Source: Microbacterium aoyamense (GTDB lineage Bacteria > Actinomycetota > Actinomycetes > Actinomycetales > Microbacteriaceae). Taken from it: a stretch of DNA of 64,000 nucleotides. The translations under genes were made by a program, and so were the position numbers. Each line of letters begins with the position of its first letter. Positions within the stretch are counted from its first letter, which is position 1. Shown here one piece after another: positions 1-9,269 of this stretch. The DNA lies in NCBI RefSeq assembly GCF_023155855.1, contig NZ_JAKNUT010000003.1, positions 372,001-436,000 on the forward strand. The letters run 5' to 3'. Under the pieces are notes generated by a model, which had not been told where the DNA came from, did not search any database, and was given only the letters and a program-made list of their open reading frames with translations.

Positions 1-638
1 CTCTGCAGCAGACCGAAGACGAGGATCGCCATTCCGCTGGCGGACAGCACGACGCTCAGCAGATCGATCCGCAGCTTCGGATCAGGTTCGACGTCCCTGA
101 TCCGTCCCGAGACGAGCAGGACGATGATCATGACGATCGTCTCACCGACGAAGACGTACCGCCAGGACGCGTAGGTCGTCACGAGTCCGCCGATCAGCGG
201 GCCTGCGGCTGCGGCGAAGCCGGTCACCGCACCGAGAGCCGAGAACGCGACGATGCGCTCCCTTCCCGAGTAATTGATCGCGGCCAGCGCCGCGATCGCG
301 GGGATCACGAGCACCGCGCCGAGGCCCTCGACGAGCGACCAGCCGAGCATGAGCACCGTGAGATTCGGGCTGAGGGCGGTCGTCAGCGACCCGATCCCGT
401 AGACGATCGACCCCACTCGGAACGCACGACTGCGCCCCCACTTGTCCCCGAGCTTGCCGCCCGTGAGCATGAACGCCGCCATCGTCAGCGCGTAGAACGT
501 GATCGCCGCCTGCATGCCCGAAATGTCGGTGCCGAGATCGGCGGCGACCGTCGAGATCGAGACGTTCATGACGGTGCTGTCGAGAATCATCACGAACTGC
601 GAGACCGCCAGGAGGACGAGCACGAACCATCGCTTCAT
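1..638 (-). CDS. MFS transporter, DHA2-type drug exporter (partial; C-terminus off the left edge)
   Basis: Only the first 212 codons are present; the gene runs off the left edge. The N-terminus begins MKRWFVLVLLAVSQFVMILD and continues with the helix-1 pattern LDSTVMNVSISTVAADLG, typical of the 14-helix DHA2 family of proton-driven multidrug exporters. At least six hydrophobic helices follow, including the loop GGKLGDKWGRSRAF (motif A, G-x-L-(G)-D-(K/R)-x-G-R) between helices 2 and 3. A purine-rich GGAGAAG lies about 13 bases before the ATG. The family expels small toxic compounds across the inner membrane; the substrate cannot be read from sequence. It is divergent from the flavin monooxygenase gene starting at 817. 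Confidence 0.85.
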   Translation of the reverse strand, partial: MKRWFVLVLLAVSQFVMILDSTVMNVSISTVAADLGTDISGMQAAITFYALTMAAFMLTGGKLGDKWGRSRAFRVGSIVYGIGSLTTALSPNLTVLMLGWSLVEGLGAVLVIPAIAALAAINYSGRERIVAFSALGAVTGFAAAAGPLIGGLVTTYASWRYVFVGETIVMIIVLLVSGRIRDVEPDPKLRIDLLSVVLSASGMAILVFGLLQ

Positions 639-816
639 GCACTGCACCGTACTTCTCCATGACCCGCTGCGTCATCGCCCGTCACGGATGATCTCGGGCT
701 TTCGTTACGTCGTCGGGCGTCGTGAGTCGTCATGTGTCATCCGCCGTTGGAGGACGCCGCGGCGCGACGGGAAAGTGAAGATCGATCGTCGCGCCTCGCG
801 GCGGGGAGGAGACATC

Positions 817-2022
817 GTGACCCATCAGGTTCATCTCGGGATCGCGCTGGAGCGCGCCGGCTGGCATCCCGCCGCCTGGCGTGCGGCCTCCGCCCACCCG
901 CGTTCATTGACGTCACCCGCATACTGGCGCGACCTGCTGCGGGCGTCGGACGATGCAGGGATCGCCCTGGCGACGATCGAGGACGGTCTTTCGCTGACGG
1001 ATCGCTTCGAGTCGGTCGACGCCCTGCGCCCGGGCCGCGTACGCGGGCGCCTGGACGCCCTCCTCATCGCGTCCTACGCGGCTCCGCTCACCCGCCGCAT
1101 CGGCCTCCTCCCCACTGTCACGACCTCGCACACCGAGCCGTTCCATGTCGCGACCGGCATCCAGACTCTCGACTTCGCGAGCAGGGGACGCGCCGGGGTC
1201 CGTCTCATCGCCGGAGCGTCGGCGGCCGAGCGCGCCAACTTCGGCCGTCGTGCCATCGGTGTGGACGAGATCCCCGCCTCCGGTCGCGTGGAGGACGCGC
1301 CCGCGATCCTCGCGGCCTTCCGCGAAGCCGGCGAGTTCGCCGACGTCCTCGCTCGGCTGTGGGACTCGTGGCAGGATGACGCGATCATCCGCGACGTCGC
1401 GAGCGGCCGGTTCCTCGACGCCGACCGCGTGCACAACATCGAGTTCGAGGGGGAGTTCTTCTCGATCACGGGGGCATCCATCGTTCCGCGCTCGCCGCAG
1501 GGTCGGCCGCTGATCTCCGTGCTCGCGCATCAGACGGTGCCGTTCCGTCTCGCGGCGGAGCGCGCCGACCTCGTCTACGTGACGCCGCACGACGAGTCGG
1601 GCCTCGTCGCCATCCGCGCCGAGCTGGACGCCGCGGCCGACGAACGGGACCGCGCTCTCGAGCCGCTGCGGGTGTTCGTCGACCTCGTCGTGCTGATCGA
1701 GGACACCCCGGGAGCCGCCCGTTCGGCGGCCGAGCAGCTCGACGAATGGGCGGGCGAGCCCCTCGCATCCGACGCGCGGGTCATCGTGGGCACCCCGGGC
1801 GATGTCGTGGACGCCGTGCGTGGGCTCGCGGCATCCGGTGTCGACGGCGTGCGCCTGCGTCCCGCCCGTCAGCCCGCCGACGTCATCGCGATCACCGAGA
1901 AGGTGACGCCGATTCTGCGGTCGACGGGCGCCCTGCGAGAAACCGACGGCGCCTCATTGCGCGCACGCCTCGGCCTCGCCCGACCCGCGAGCCGCTACGT
2001 CCGAGAGAAGGTCGCGCTGTGA
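817..2022 (+). CDS. LLM-class (luciferase-like) flavin-dependent monooxygenase
   Basis: A 401-residue protein of the bacterial-luciferase-like fold, which uses reduced FMN and O2 to oxidise small molecules. It has the N-terminal HLGIALERAGWHPAAW strand/loop seen in NtaA/SnaA-type members, the segment TSHTEPFHVATGIQTLDFAS and the FMN-contacting VPRSPQGRPLISVLAHQ stretch around residue 225. The frame is open far upstream, but GTG at 817 is chosen because GGGGAGGA lies 6 bases before it and family similarity starts there. Its stop overlaps the next start as GTGA, so translation is coupled to the second monooxygenase. This is the less typical of the two, with a more divergent C-terminus. Substrate unknown; a modified amino acid or thioether is inferred from neighbours. 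Confidence 0.85.
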   Translation: MTHQVHLGIALERAGWHPAAWRAASAHPRSLTSPAYWRDLLRASDDAGIALATIEDGLSLTDRFESVDALRPGRVRGRLDALLIASYAAPLTRRIGLLPTVTTSHTEPFHVATGIQTLDFASRGRAGVRLIAGASAAERANFGRRAIGVDEIPASGRVEDAPAILAAFREAGEFADVLARLWDSWQDDAIIRDVASGRFLDADRVHNIEFEGEFFSITGASIVPRSPQGRPLISVLAHQTVPFRLAAERADLVYVTPHDESGLVAIRAELDAAADERDRALEPLRVFVDLVVLIEDTPGAARSAAEQLDEWAGEPLASDARVIVGTPGDVVDAVRGLAASGVDGVRLRPARQPADVIAITEKVTPILRSTGALRETDGASLRARLGLARPASRYVREKVAL

Positions 2023-3380
2023 GCCGTTCCGTTCGCCAGGTCCATCTCGCCGCGCACTTCCCCGGCGTCAACAACACGACCGTCTGGACCGACCCCGCGG
2101 CGGGCAGCCAGATCGACTTCTCGTCGTTCGAGCACTTCGCCCGCACGGCCGAACGGGGCCTGTTCGACTACGTCTTCCTCGCCGAGGGACTCCGGCTGCG
2201 CGAGCACAACGGTCGCGTGCACGAACTCGACGTCCTCGGCCGCCCCAACACGCTCGCGATCCTCGCGGCACTCGCCGGCATCACGGAGCATGTCGGACTG
2301 GTCGGCACGCTCACCACCACCTTCAACGAGCCGTACGAGCTCGCGCGCCAGCTCGCGACCCTCGACCACCTCTCGGGCGGCCGCGCCGGGTGGAACGCCG
2401 TGACGAGCTCGGACGCCTTCCACGGCGCGAACTTCCGTCGAGGGGGATTCCTGGACCACGCCGACCGATACGAGCGAGCGCGGGAGTTCGCGGCTCTCGC
2501 GAAGGATCTGTGGGATTCCTGGCCCGCGGACGGCGTTCGAGCGGATGCCGCGACCGGCGAGTTCCTCGGCGACGGGGTGCCCTCGCGTGTGCGTCATCAG
2601 GGGCCGCAGTTCGACGTCGACGCCCTCTTCGACGTGCCGCGCTCGCCGCAGGGGCGACCCGTCATCGTTCAGGCGGGCGACTCCGCCGACGGGAGGCGGT
2701 TCGGCGCCGAGCACGCGGAGGTCATCTTCTCGCTGCACACGGGCTTCGACGATGCCCGCGCGTTCTACGACGACGTCAAGGGGCAGCTGCCGGCATGGGG
2801 TAGGACCGAGGATTCGCTCAAGATCCTCCCGGCCGTGACCTTCGCGATCGGCGATACGCCGGCTGAGGCGACGGAGCGGTCGCGCGAGATCGCTTTGGCT
2901 CAGGTGCGCCCCGAGATCGCCATCCGCTACCTGGAGGGCGTCTGGAACCGCGATCTCTCGCAGTACGACCCCGACGGCCCACTGCCGGACATCGAACCCG
3001 ACACCGGTGCGGCGACGGCGCAGGGCTGGGCGAACCGGCATGCGGCCGTCGGCAAGCGCATCGGCGCATTGCGGGAGGTCTCCGAGACCGAGGGGCTCAG
3101 CATCCGTGACACCGTCATCCGCCTCACGGCGAATCACACGTTCGTCGGCACCCCCGGCCACATCGCGGCCGAGATCGACCGGTACGTGCAGGAGCGGGCG
3201 ACCGACGGCTTCACGGTGGTCGGCCACGTGACCCCCCACGGTCTCGACGAGTTCGCCGAGAAGGTCGTGCCGCTCCTGCAGGAGCGCGGTTCGTACCGCG
3301 AGTCCTACGAAGACGGGGCGACGCTGCGGGACCTGCTCGGCCTTCCGGCGCCGCATCCGGCTGTCGTCGCGGCGCGATGA
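2019..3380 (+). CDS. NtaA/SnaA/DszA-family flavin-dependent monooxygenase
   Basis: A 453-residue two-component flavin monooxygenase of the NtaA/SnaA/SoxA(DszA) family. Recognisable elements are QVHLAAHFPGVNNTTVW at the N-terminus, TTTFNEPYELARQLATLDHLSGGRAGWNAVTS in the FMN-binding barrel (about residues 100-131), and VPRSPQGRPVIVQAGDS near residue 210. Length is normal for the family. GTG at 2019 overlaps the preceding stop by four bases and the gene itself overlaps the following FAD protein by four bases (ATGA), so three genes form one tight operon. Relatives cleave C-N or C-S bonds of aminopolycarboxylates, sulfones or S-alkyl cysteines using FMNH2 from a partner reductase; no obvious FMN reductase lies in the window. 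Confidence 0.9.
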   Translation: MSRSVRQVHLAAHFPGVNNTTVWTDPAAGSQIDFSSFEHFARTAERGLFDYVFLAEGLRLREHNGRVHELDVLGRPNTLAILAALAGITEHVGLVGTLTTTFNEPYELARQLATLDHLSGGRAGWNAVTSSDAFHGANFRRGGFLDHADRYERAREFAALAKDLWDSWPADGVRADAATGEFLGDGVPSRVRHQGPQFDVDALFDVPRSPQGRPVIVQAGDSADGRRFGAEHAEVIFSLHTGFDDARAFYDDVKGQLPAWGRTEDSLKILPAVTFAIGDTPAEATERSREIALAQVRPEIAIRYLEGVWNRDLSQYDPDGPLPDIEPDTGAATAQGWANRHAAVGKRIGALREVSETEGLSIRDTVIRLTANHTFVGTPGHIAAEIDRYVQERATDGFTVVGHVTPHGLDEFAEKVVPLLQERGSYRESYEDGATLRDLLGLPAPHPAVVAAR

Positions 3381-5260
3381 CGGCTCCTGCGCGGCTCGTC
3401 TTCGTCGGAGCCGGCCCTCGGGCCGTCATGCTCCTGGAACGCGTGCTGGCACGCGCGGACGAGCACACCCGGCTCGACGTCGCGCTCATCGATCCTCACC
3501 CGCCCGGAGCGGGTCGGATCTGGCGGCACGCGCAGTCGCCGTTGCTCAAGCTCAACTCGATGACGCGCGACGTGACGGTGTTCACCGACGACAGCTGCAC
3601 GATCGACGGCCCCGTCCGGCCGGGACCCGCGCTGGACGAGTGGCTCGCCCTCTGGCGAGCCGGCCTGCTCGACGGTGTGGAACTCGACGAGCTGTCGGCC
3701 GTCGAAGCGGCATCGCTCGCGCCCGACGGCTTCCCGACGCGCCGGCTGCACAGCCACTACCTCGACTGGTTCTTCCGCCGCACGGTCGCGGGCGCTCCGG
3801 ATGGTGTGACCGTGCGGGTCATCACCGACACCGTGCGCTCGGTGCGACCGGATGCCGGAAGTGGGCACGTCGTCGTGCTCGAGAGCGGCGGAGAACTTGC
3901 GGCGGATGCCGTCGCCTACTGCATCGGGCACACCGAGAGCGAGATCGACCCGGCGTCCGCCGACCTCCTCCTGCGATCTCGGGAGCGCGGGCTCGTCTAT
4001 GTGCCGCCGGCCTACACGGCCGATGCCGATCTGTCGGCGATCGATGCGGGGGCGGACGTTCTCGTGCGCGGGATGGGTCTGGCTGCCGTCGACCTCGTCG
4101 TGCTGCTCACACAGGGCCGAGGCGGACGATTCGAGCGCGATGCCCACGGGGCGCTGCGCTACCTCGCGTCGGGCAGCGAACCGCGTCTGCACCTCGGGTC
4201 CCGGCGCGGCGTGCCGTACCGCTCGAAGGTCACCTCGACGCTGCAGGGCGATCCGCCCCGGCGCGACGTGCTCACCGCAGAGGTCATCGCAGCGCTCGCG
4301 GTGTCGGACGAACCGCTCGACTTCGAGCGCGACGTCTGGCCGTCGATCGCGAAGGAACTGCTCTACGGGCACTACCGCGAACTGTTCACGGGGCACCCCG
4401 ACCGGGTCGGCGCGAGCTGGTCCGACTTCCGTGGCACGCTCGACGAACTGGCGTGGGACGATCCGCGGCTCTTCGATGCGATCGCCGGGGCGGTGCCGGA
4501 TCCGCTCGACCGCTTCGACGTGGCGGGCTTCGACCGCCCCTTCGCCGACGCGTCCTTCGTGGATGGGGATGACGCGCACGAGCGCGTCCGCACCCACATC
4601 GCGCAGGACCTCCGACTCCGCACGACGCAAGAGCACAGCCCCGCGCAGGGCGTCTTCATCGCGGGACTGCTGTCGTTCCTGGCGCTGGCGGAGATCCCGA
4701 AGGAGAGATGGAACGCGCGGTCGCGCGCGCACACGCTGCCGGTGCGCTGGCACACGTTCTTCAGCTACCTCGCGAGTGGACCGCCGCCACATCGGCTGGA
4801 GGAGCTGATCGCCCTCGCCGACGCAGGCGTCGTCGACTTCCTCGGGCCCGACGTCGAGATCGCCGTCGAGGAGCGCGGGTTCGTCGCATCCAGCGCCCGC
4901 ACCCCCGGCGAGACGATCGCAGGCGCGCTCATCGATGCCTGGCTGCCCGCGTCGAATGCGGCGCGCAGCACGAACCACGCGCTGCGCGAGCTGGCGACCG
5001 TGCACGGGAGCGAGCTGCGGATCGCCGATGCCGAGTACGAGGGCTCGCTCGGCCGCGTCCGCGTGACCGACGACGGTCGGGTGCTGAGCGGGGACGACGT
5101 CGAGCACGGCGCGCTGTTCGCGATCGGGCCGTTCACGTCCCAGACCGAAGCGGGGGCGTTCACTCGCCCCGCGACCGATTCGCTCTCGCTCCGGCAGACC
5201 GACCGGGTCGCCGGCGCGATCGTCCTCCGGCTCGGGGTCCCTGTCGCAGGCAGCGTCTGA
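3377..5260 (+). CDS. FAD/NAD(P)-binding protein (NAD_binding_9 type)
   Basis: A 627-residue flavoprotein. Residues 7-24 read LVFVGAGPRAVMLLERVL, the dinucleotide-binding loop of the FAD/NAD(P)-binding family in which GxGPR replaces the last glycine of the Rossmann signature. Later come LLKLNSMTRDVTVFTDD, a conserved stretch of this family, and an internal Rossmann-like strand DVLVRGMGLAAVDLVVLL near residue 230. ATG at 3377 overlaps the monooxygenase stop (ATGA). Family members occur beside luciferase-like monooxygenases and amino-acid transporters in many actinobacteria, but their reaction is mostly unassigned; hydroxylation or supply of reduced flavin are both possible. It ends 11 bases from the convergent GNAT gene. 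Confidence 0.8.
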   Translation: MTAPARLVFVGAGPRAVMLLERVLARADEHTRLDVALIDPHPPGAGRIWRHAQSPLLKLNSMTRDVTVFTDDSCTIDGPVRPGPALDEWLALWRAGLLDGVELDELSAVEAASLAPDGFPTRRLHSHYLDWFFRRTVAGAPDGVTVRVITDTVRSVRPDAGSGHVVVLESGGELAADAVAYCIGHTESEIDPASADLLLRSRERGLVYVPPAYTADADLSAIDAGADVLVRGMGLAAVDLVVLLTQGRGGRFERDAHGALRYLASGSEPRLHLGSRRGVPYRSKVTSTLQGDPPRRDVLTAEVIAALAVSDEPLDFERDVWPSIAKELLYGHYRELFTGHPDRVGASWSDFRGTLDELAWDDPRLFDAIAGAVPDPLDRFDVAGFDRPFADASFVDGDDAHERVRTHIAQDLRLRTTQEHSPAQGVFIAGLLSFLALAEIPKERWNARSRAHTLPVRWHTFFSYLASGPPPHRLEELIALADAGVVDFLGPDVEIAVEERGFVASSARTPGETIAGALIDAWLPASNAARSTNHALRELATVHGSELRIADAEYEGSLGRVRVTDDGRVLSGDDVEHGALFAIGPFTSQTEAGAFTRPATDSLSLRQTDRVAGAIVLRLGVPVAGSV

Positions 5261-5271
5261 CGAGGCTGGAG

Positions 5272-5997
5272 TCAGGCGGGCGTCCGTGCCGCGGCGAAGG
5301 TCGTGCGCCGGCGCAACGCGAAGCCGAGTCGCTCGTAGATCGCGATCGCGCCGACGTTGGTCGCGGCGGCGTGCATGAGGGCGCGGTCGCCGCGCTGCTG
5401 GATGTGGAACGCGACATCCAGCACGAGGCGCGAGGCCAGACCCTGGCCTCGGTACTGCTCGTCGGTCGACACGGCGCTGATCTCGGTCCATCCGTCGGGG
5501 TGCAGACGCTCACCCGCCATCGCGATCAGTCGCCCGTCCCGCCGGATGCCGACGTACCGGCCGAGCTCGTGCGTGCGCGGCTTGAACGGACCGGGCTGAT
5601 TTCGCTCGACGATCGCGAGCATCTCGTCGACGTCGTCCGCGCCGAGCAGGACCGCTTCGTCATCGGGCTTCGGAGCGAGGGCCGCGGTCTCGATGAGCTG
5701 CACGCCCTCGCCGTGCCACAGGACCTCCCATCCCGGCGGAAGCTCGGGATCGGCGCCGGAGTACCCCACTTCCGCGCCGGGACCGACGAGGTCGATCAAG
5801 GCATCCCACACGCCGGGGTCGTCCCACGTGCGCACGGCGAGGAACGGCGCGACGTCGTCGGGGTAGGTGCGCACCAGATCGCCGCCGATCGCGAAGTGCC
5901 TGTGCGGCCCCGTGAGCGCGTACCACGCCGGGTTGTCGAGGATGACCTCGTCGTGGGGCGAGAGCGCGGACGGGGCACCGAGGGAGGTATGCGGCAT
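5272..5997 (-). CDS. GNAT family N-acetyltransferase
   Basis: A 241-residue acetyltransferase with a C-terminal GNAT domain: strand 4 and the acetyl-CoA pyrophosphate loop read EISAVSTDEQYRGQGLASRLV (motif A, Q/R-x-x-G-x-G/A), followed by GDRALMHAAATNVGAIAIYERLGF (motif B). The N-terminal half is a separate substrate-side region. The frame stays open upstream to about 6054; ATG at 5997 is preferred because similarity begins after it, but ATG at 6027 is possible and neither has a clear ribosome site. It transfers an acetyl group from acetyl-CoA to an amine. In sulfur-scavenging operons of Bacillus an N-acetyltransferase protects the amino acid before monooxygenase attack, which would fit this neighbourhood but is inference. 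Confidence 0.8.
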   Translation of the reverse strand: MPHTSLGAPSALSPHDEVILDNPAWYALTGPHRHFAIGGDLVRTYPDDVAPFLAVRTWDDPGVWDALIDLVGPGAEVGYSGADPELPPGWEVLWHGEGVQLIETAALAPKPDDEAVLLGADDVDEMLAIVERNQPGPFKPRTHELGRYVGIRRDGRLIAMAGERLHPDGWTEISAVSTDEQYRGQGLASRLVLDVAFHIQQRGDRALMHAAATNVGAIAIYERLGFALRRRTTFAAARTPA

Positions 5998-6255
5998 CAG
6001 CTCAGAATGTGCTTGCTCCCCCCTCATCGCAAGCGACGTCGAAACTTCGCGCAATCGATCAGTCCGACGCGGGAAGGTTCCGACATCCGTCGACGAAATC
6101 GGCGGCTATCCACGTCCTCGTGGCTTCGGATGACGGCGTGTGACATGTGCCGCCCCGGGGCGTCCGCAGTGAGTGCGAGTCTGGGCCGATGCCCGCGCTC
6201 GCGGACCGGACGAAAGTGGTGAGCACGTGACCTGCTGCACGAAGGCGCACGGCGC

Positions 6256-7356
6256 GTGAGCGTCGATGCCGAGGTCGTCGTCATCGGCGGCGGAGTCATG
6301 GGTACCGCGACCGCGTGGCAGCTGGCGCGCCGCGGTGTCGACGTGGTCCTCGTCGAGCGGTTCGGGATCGGGCACCGCTACGGCGCCTCGCACGGCACGT
6401 CGCGCAACTTCAACCTCGGCTACGAGGATCCGACGCTGCTCGCCTGGCTGCACGAAGCCGCCGCCGACTGGCGCGAGCTCGAGCGAGTGACCGGCGCTCA
6501 GCTCCTCACCCGCACCGGAATCGTCAACCACGGACCGGGACGCGACTACGCATCGGCTGCCGTCGACATCGCCGCGGGCGGATTCCTGACCGAGATGCTG
6601 GACGCAGCGGAGGCGGCACGGCGCTGGCCCGGGTTGCGCTTCGACGGGCCCGCCCTCTACACGCCCGAGGCGGGGCGACTGCATGCGGATCGCGCGGTCC
6701 TCGCGTTCTCTTCGGCGGCGGCGAAGCTGGGCGCCCGCGTGCTCGCCGAAACCAGGGTCGTGGCCGGAGCCGTCCTCGACGATCGGGTGAACCTCGTCGT
6801 GCGCGATGCCGGGGGAGTCGAGCACACCCTCACTGCGCGCCGCGCGGTCGTGACCTCGGGCGCGTGGACCACGGATGTGCTCGCCGCCCTCGGCGCGACC
6901 TTCGCGCTGCCGCCGTTGCGTGTCACCCAGGAGCAGCCCGCGACCTTCGCGGCGCTCGCACCCGCCCCCGAGCACTGGCCGGGCTTCAATCACGCCCCGT
7001 CGCCCGACGACCCGACGACGGCGTGGTTCCCGACCGCTGTCTATGGCATGGGCGTTCCCGGCGAAGGCGTCAAGGCCGGATGGCACGGCGTCGGGCCCGT
7101 GGTGCACCCCGACCGACGGACCTATCTGCCCGAGCCTGCGCTCGCCGAGTCGGTCCGTCGCTACGCGCGGGAGTGGCTGCCTGGCGTCGATGCGGATCGC
7201 GGTGTCGAGATCTCGTGCACGTACACGTCGACGCCGGATGCCGCGTTCGCGCTCGATCGGGTCGGACCGGTCGCCCTCGGCGCCGGCTTCTCGGGGCACG
7301 GCTTCAAGTTCGCCCCGACGATCGGCCGCGTGCTGGCGGATCTGGTCACGCGCTGA
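6256..7356 (+). CDS. FAD-dependent amine oxidase, sarcosine / N-methyl-L-tryptophan oxidase-like
   Basis: A 366-residue flavoenzyme of the monomeric sarcosine oxidase family. The FAD-binding motif GGGVMG is at residues 11-16, followed by VLVERFGIGHRYGASHGTSRNFNLGY; the family's covalent-flavin region is SCTYTSTPDAAFALDR with Cys321, and the active-site loop GAGFSGHGFKFAPT lies near the end. Length equals MSOX/MTOX (about 370-390). These enzymes oxidatively demethylate secondary amines, giving formaldehyde, H2O2 and the amino acid. GTG at 6256 is chosen with GAAGG about 10 bases upstream. It stands alone between a divergent GNAT gene and a convergent ABC operon, and shares a bidirectional terminator with the latter. 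Confidence 0.88.
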   Translation: MSVDAEVVVIGGGVMGTATAWQLARRGVDVVLVERFGIGHRYGASHGTSRNFNLGYEDPTLLAWLHEAAADWRELERVTGAQLLTRTGIVNHGPGRDYASAAVDIAAGGFLTEMLDAAEAARRWPGLRFDGPALYTPEAGRLHADRAVLAFSSAAAKLGARVLAETRVVAGAVLDDRVNLVVRDAGGVEHTLTARRAVVTSGAWTTDVLAALGATFALPPLRVTQEQPATFAALAPAPEHWPGFNHAPSPDDPTTAWFPTAVYGMGVPGEGVKAGWHGVGPVVHPDRRTYLPEPALAESVRRYAREWLPGVDADRGVEISCTYTSTPDAAFALDRVGPVALGAGFSGHGFKFAPTIGRVLADLVTR

Positions 7357-7382
7357 CGCCGACGCTCGGCGCACGACAGGAA

Positions 7383-7413
7383 GCGGGGGCGGCGCTCATG
7401 ACGCCGCCCCCGC
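7383..7413. terminator. Bidirectional hairpin terminator
   Basis: A perfect 12-bp GC stem, GCGGGGGCGGCG pairing with CGCCGCCCCCGC, with a 7-base loop, sits between two convergent genes (oxidase stop at 7356 and ABC binding-protein stop at 7423). Position and symmetry fit an intrinsic terminator serving both strands, although there is no T-tract, as is common in GC-rich actinobacteria. Confidence 0.75.
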
Positions 7414-7422
7414 CTCGAAAGG

Positions 7423-8433
7423 TCAGGACGCGGGAAGCCCCGCGGGGTTGACCACCGACTGCTCGATCGCTTCGCTCTCGAGTCCCCAGAACTCGAGGAG
7501 ATCGGTGTACGTGCCGTCCGCGATGATCGCGTTCAGCACGATGCTGACGGGTTCGATGAGGCCATTGCCCTTCGCCGTACCGGCCGCGATCTCGGCCGTG
7601 AGAGGCCATCCGCCCGACACGATGCCGACGAGCTTGGTGTCGCCTGTCTCGCGGGCGGCCCAGGCCGATGTCGCGTTCGGGCCGAAGTTCGCGTCAGCAC
7701 GACCCGACTGGATCGCGAGGGTCGCCGCGGCGGTGTCGTCGAAGTACTGGAGTTCGGCGGGCTGCTTGCCGTCCGCCTCGAGCTCCTCGTTCCACGCGAG
7801 GAGGACCTGCTCCTGGTTGGTGCCCGAGCCGACGATGATCTTCAGGCCCTCGATGTCGGCGGCTTCCGCGATCGACTCGATGGGGCTGTCGGACTTCACG
7901 TAGAACCCGAGCAGGTCCTGGCGGTAGCTCGCGAAGTCATAGAGCTCCTTGCGTTCCTCGGTCACTGTGACGTTCGCGGCGATCAGGTCGTACTTGCCCG
8001 ACTGGATGCCGAGTGGCCAGTCGGCCCACGCCACGACCTGCGGGTTGTACTCGAGTCCGAGTCCCTCGGCGATGAGCGCGCCGAGGTTCGGCTCTGTTCC
8101 TGCGACGTCGGTCGCAGCCGACGTGCCGTCGGGCTGGTAGCTCAGCGGCGGCACGAAGGCGCCGACCGCGACGGTGAGCTTGCCCGCTTCGATGGGTTCG
8201 AAACCGCTCGCCTCGAGCGCTGCGACGGCCTCGGGAATGGGGCCGTCGAGATGAAACCACTCGATCTCTTCGGTCGTCGTGTTCGCTTCGGCGGTCGGAG
8301 TCGCCTCGCCGCCGGGGGCCGCCTCCGCGCTCCCGGCGTTGAGGTTCACGACGGCGAAGACGCCGCCGACGATCGCCGCGACCGCGGCGACTCCCACTCC
8401 CAGGGCGACGCCCTGCTTCTTGCTGATGGCCAT
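7423..8433 (-). CDS. Amino-acid ABC transporter, substrate-binding protein
   Basis: A 336-residue periplasmic-binding-protein-like (SBP family 3) component. The N-terminus MAISKKQGVALGVGVAAVAAIVGGVFAVVNL is a membrane anchor or signal without a lipobox cysteine, which is unusual for a Gram-positive binding protein. The two-lobed fold shows KLTVAVGAFVPPLSYQPDG, EGLGLEYNPQVVAWADWPLGIQSGKYDL (the usual 'f.plipaLqsGkyDl' segment) and VTVTEERKELYDFASYRQD. It delivers the substrate to the permease and ATPase encoded just upstream (47-base gap to the ATPase stop). Family 3 proteins bind polar amino acids or close analogues; the neighbouring monooxygenases suggest a modified amino acid. It is the last gene of a permease-ATPase-binding protein operon. 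Confidence 0.9.
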   Translation of the reverse strand: MAISKKQGVALGVGVAAVAAIVGGVFAVVNLNAGSAEAAPGGEATPTAEANTTTEEIEWFHLDGPIPEAVAALEASGFEPIEAGKLTVAVGAFVPPLSYQPDGTSAATDVAGTEPNLGALIAEGLGLEYNPQVVAWADWPLGIQSGKYDLIAANVTVTEERKELYDFASYRQDLLGFYVKSDSPIESIAEAADIEGLKIIVGSGTNQEQVLLAWNEELEADGKQPAELQYFDDTAAATLAIQSGRADANFGPNATSAWAARETGDTKLVGIVSGGWPLTAEIAAGTAKGNGLIEPVSIVLNAIIADGTYTDLLEFWGLESEAIEQSVVNPAGLPAS

Positions 8434-8480
8434 GCTGTGTCTCTCTATCTGTGTGGATGCCGGAACCTTCGCGGTGCGCG

Positions 8481-9269
8481 TCAGGCCAGGACTTTGGCGA
8501 GGAACTCCCGCGTGCGCGGGTGCTCCGGGGCGACGAGAACCCTGCTGGGCGGGCCCTCCTCGAGAATTCGGCCGCCGTCGACGAACACGATGCGGTCGGC
8601 GACTTCGCGCGCGAACCCGATCTCGTGCGTGACGATCACGAGAGTCGTTCCGGTGCTCGCGAGTGTGCGGATGACATCGAGCACTTCGCCGACGAGCTCG
8701 GGGTCGAGGGCGCTCGTGGGCTCGTCGAAGAGCAGCACCTTCGGGTCGAGCGCGAGCGCGCGGGCGATCGCGACGCGCTGCTGTTGCCCGCCCGAGAGCT
8801 GCCTCGGGAAGTGATCGGCTTTGTCGCTCAGCCCGACCCGCGCGAGCAGCTGCAGGGCCTGCTCGCGGGCATCCGCTTTCGATGCGCGCTTGAGTGCGAG
8901 CGGCGCCTCGGTGATGTTCTCGATGGCCGTGAGGTGCGGGAAGAGGTTGAAGTTCTGGAAGACGATCCCGATCTGGGTTCGCCGCTGCAGGATGTCCTTC
9001 TCGCGCAGCTCGTAGAGCTTGTCGCCGCGCAGCTCATAGCCGATGAGCTGGCCGTCCACGGTGACCGAACCCTGATCGACGCTCTCCAGATGGTTGATCG
9101 TGCGCAGGAGGGTGGACTTGCCCGACCCGCTCGGTCCGAGGATCGCGACGACCTCGCCGGGCGCGATCGTGAGGTCGATGCCCGCGAGCACCTCGAGACC
9201 GCCGTAGCTCTTGTGGACGTCGTGGATCTCGACGAGACCCTTCGTGGGGGCGGCGGCTGCGATGGTCAT
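8481..9269 (-). CDS. Amino-acid ABC transporter, ATP-binding protein
   Basis: A 262-residue ATPase of the polar-amino-acid (GlnQ/HisP) type. Walker A is GPSGSGKST (about residues 45-53), the ABC signature LSGGQQQRVAIARAL, Walker B VLLFDEPTSALDP and the switch histidine VIVTHE. The Q-loop reads GIVFQNFNLFPHLTAIENI. The frame is open well upstream through the permease, but ATG at 9269 starts the domain and overlaps the permease stop by four bases, giving translational coupling. It powers uptake through the permease encoded immediately before it. Confidence 0.95.
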   Translation of the reverse strand: MTIAAAAPTKGLVEIHDVHKSYGGLEVLAGIDLTIAPGEVVAILGPSGSGKSTLLRTINHLESVDQGSVTVDGQLIGYELRGDKLYELREKDILQRRTQIGIVFQNFNLFPHLTAIENITEAPLALKRASKADAREQALQLLARVGLSDKADHFPRQLSGGQQQRVAIARALALDPKVLLFDEPTSALDPELVGEVLDVIRTLASTGTTLVIVTHEIGFAREVADRIVFVDGGRILEEGPPSRVLVAPEHPRTREFLAKVLA

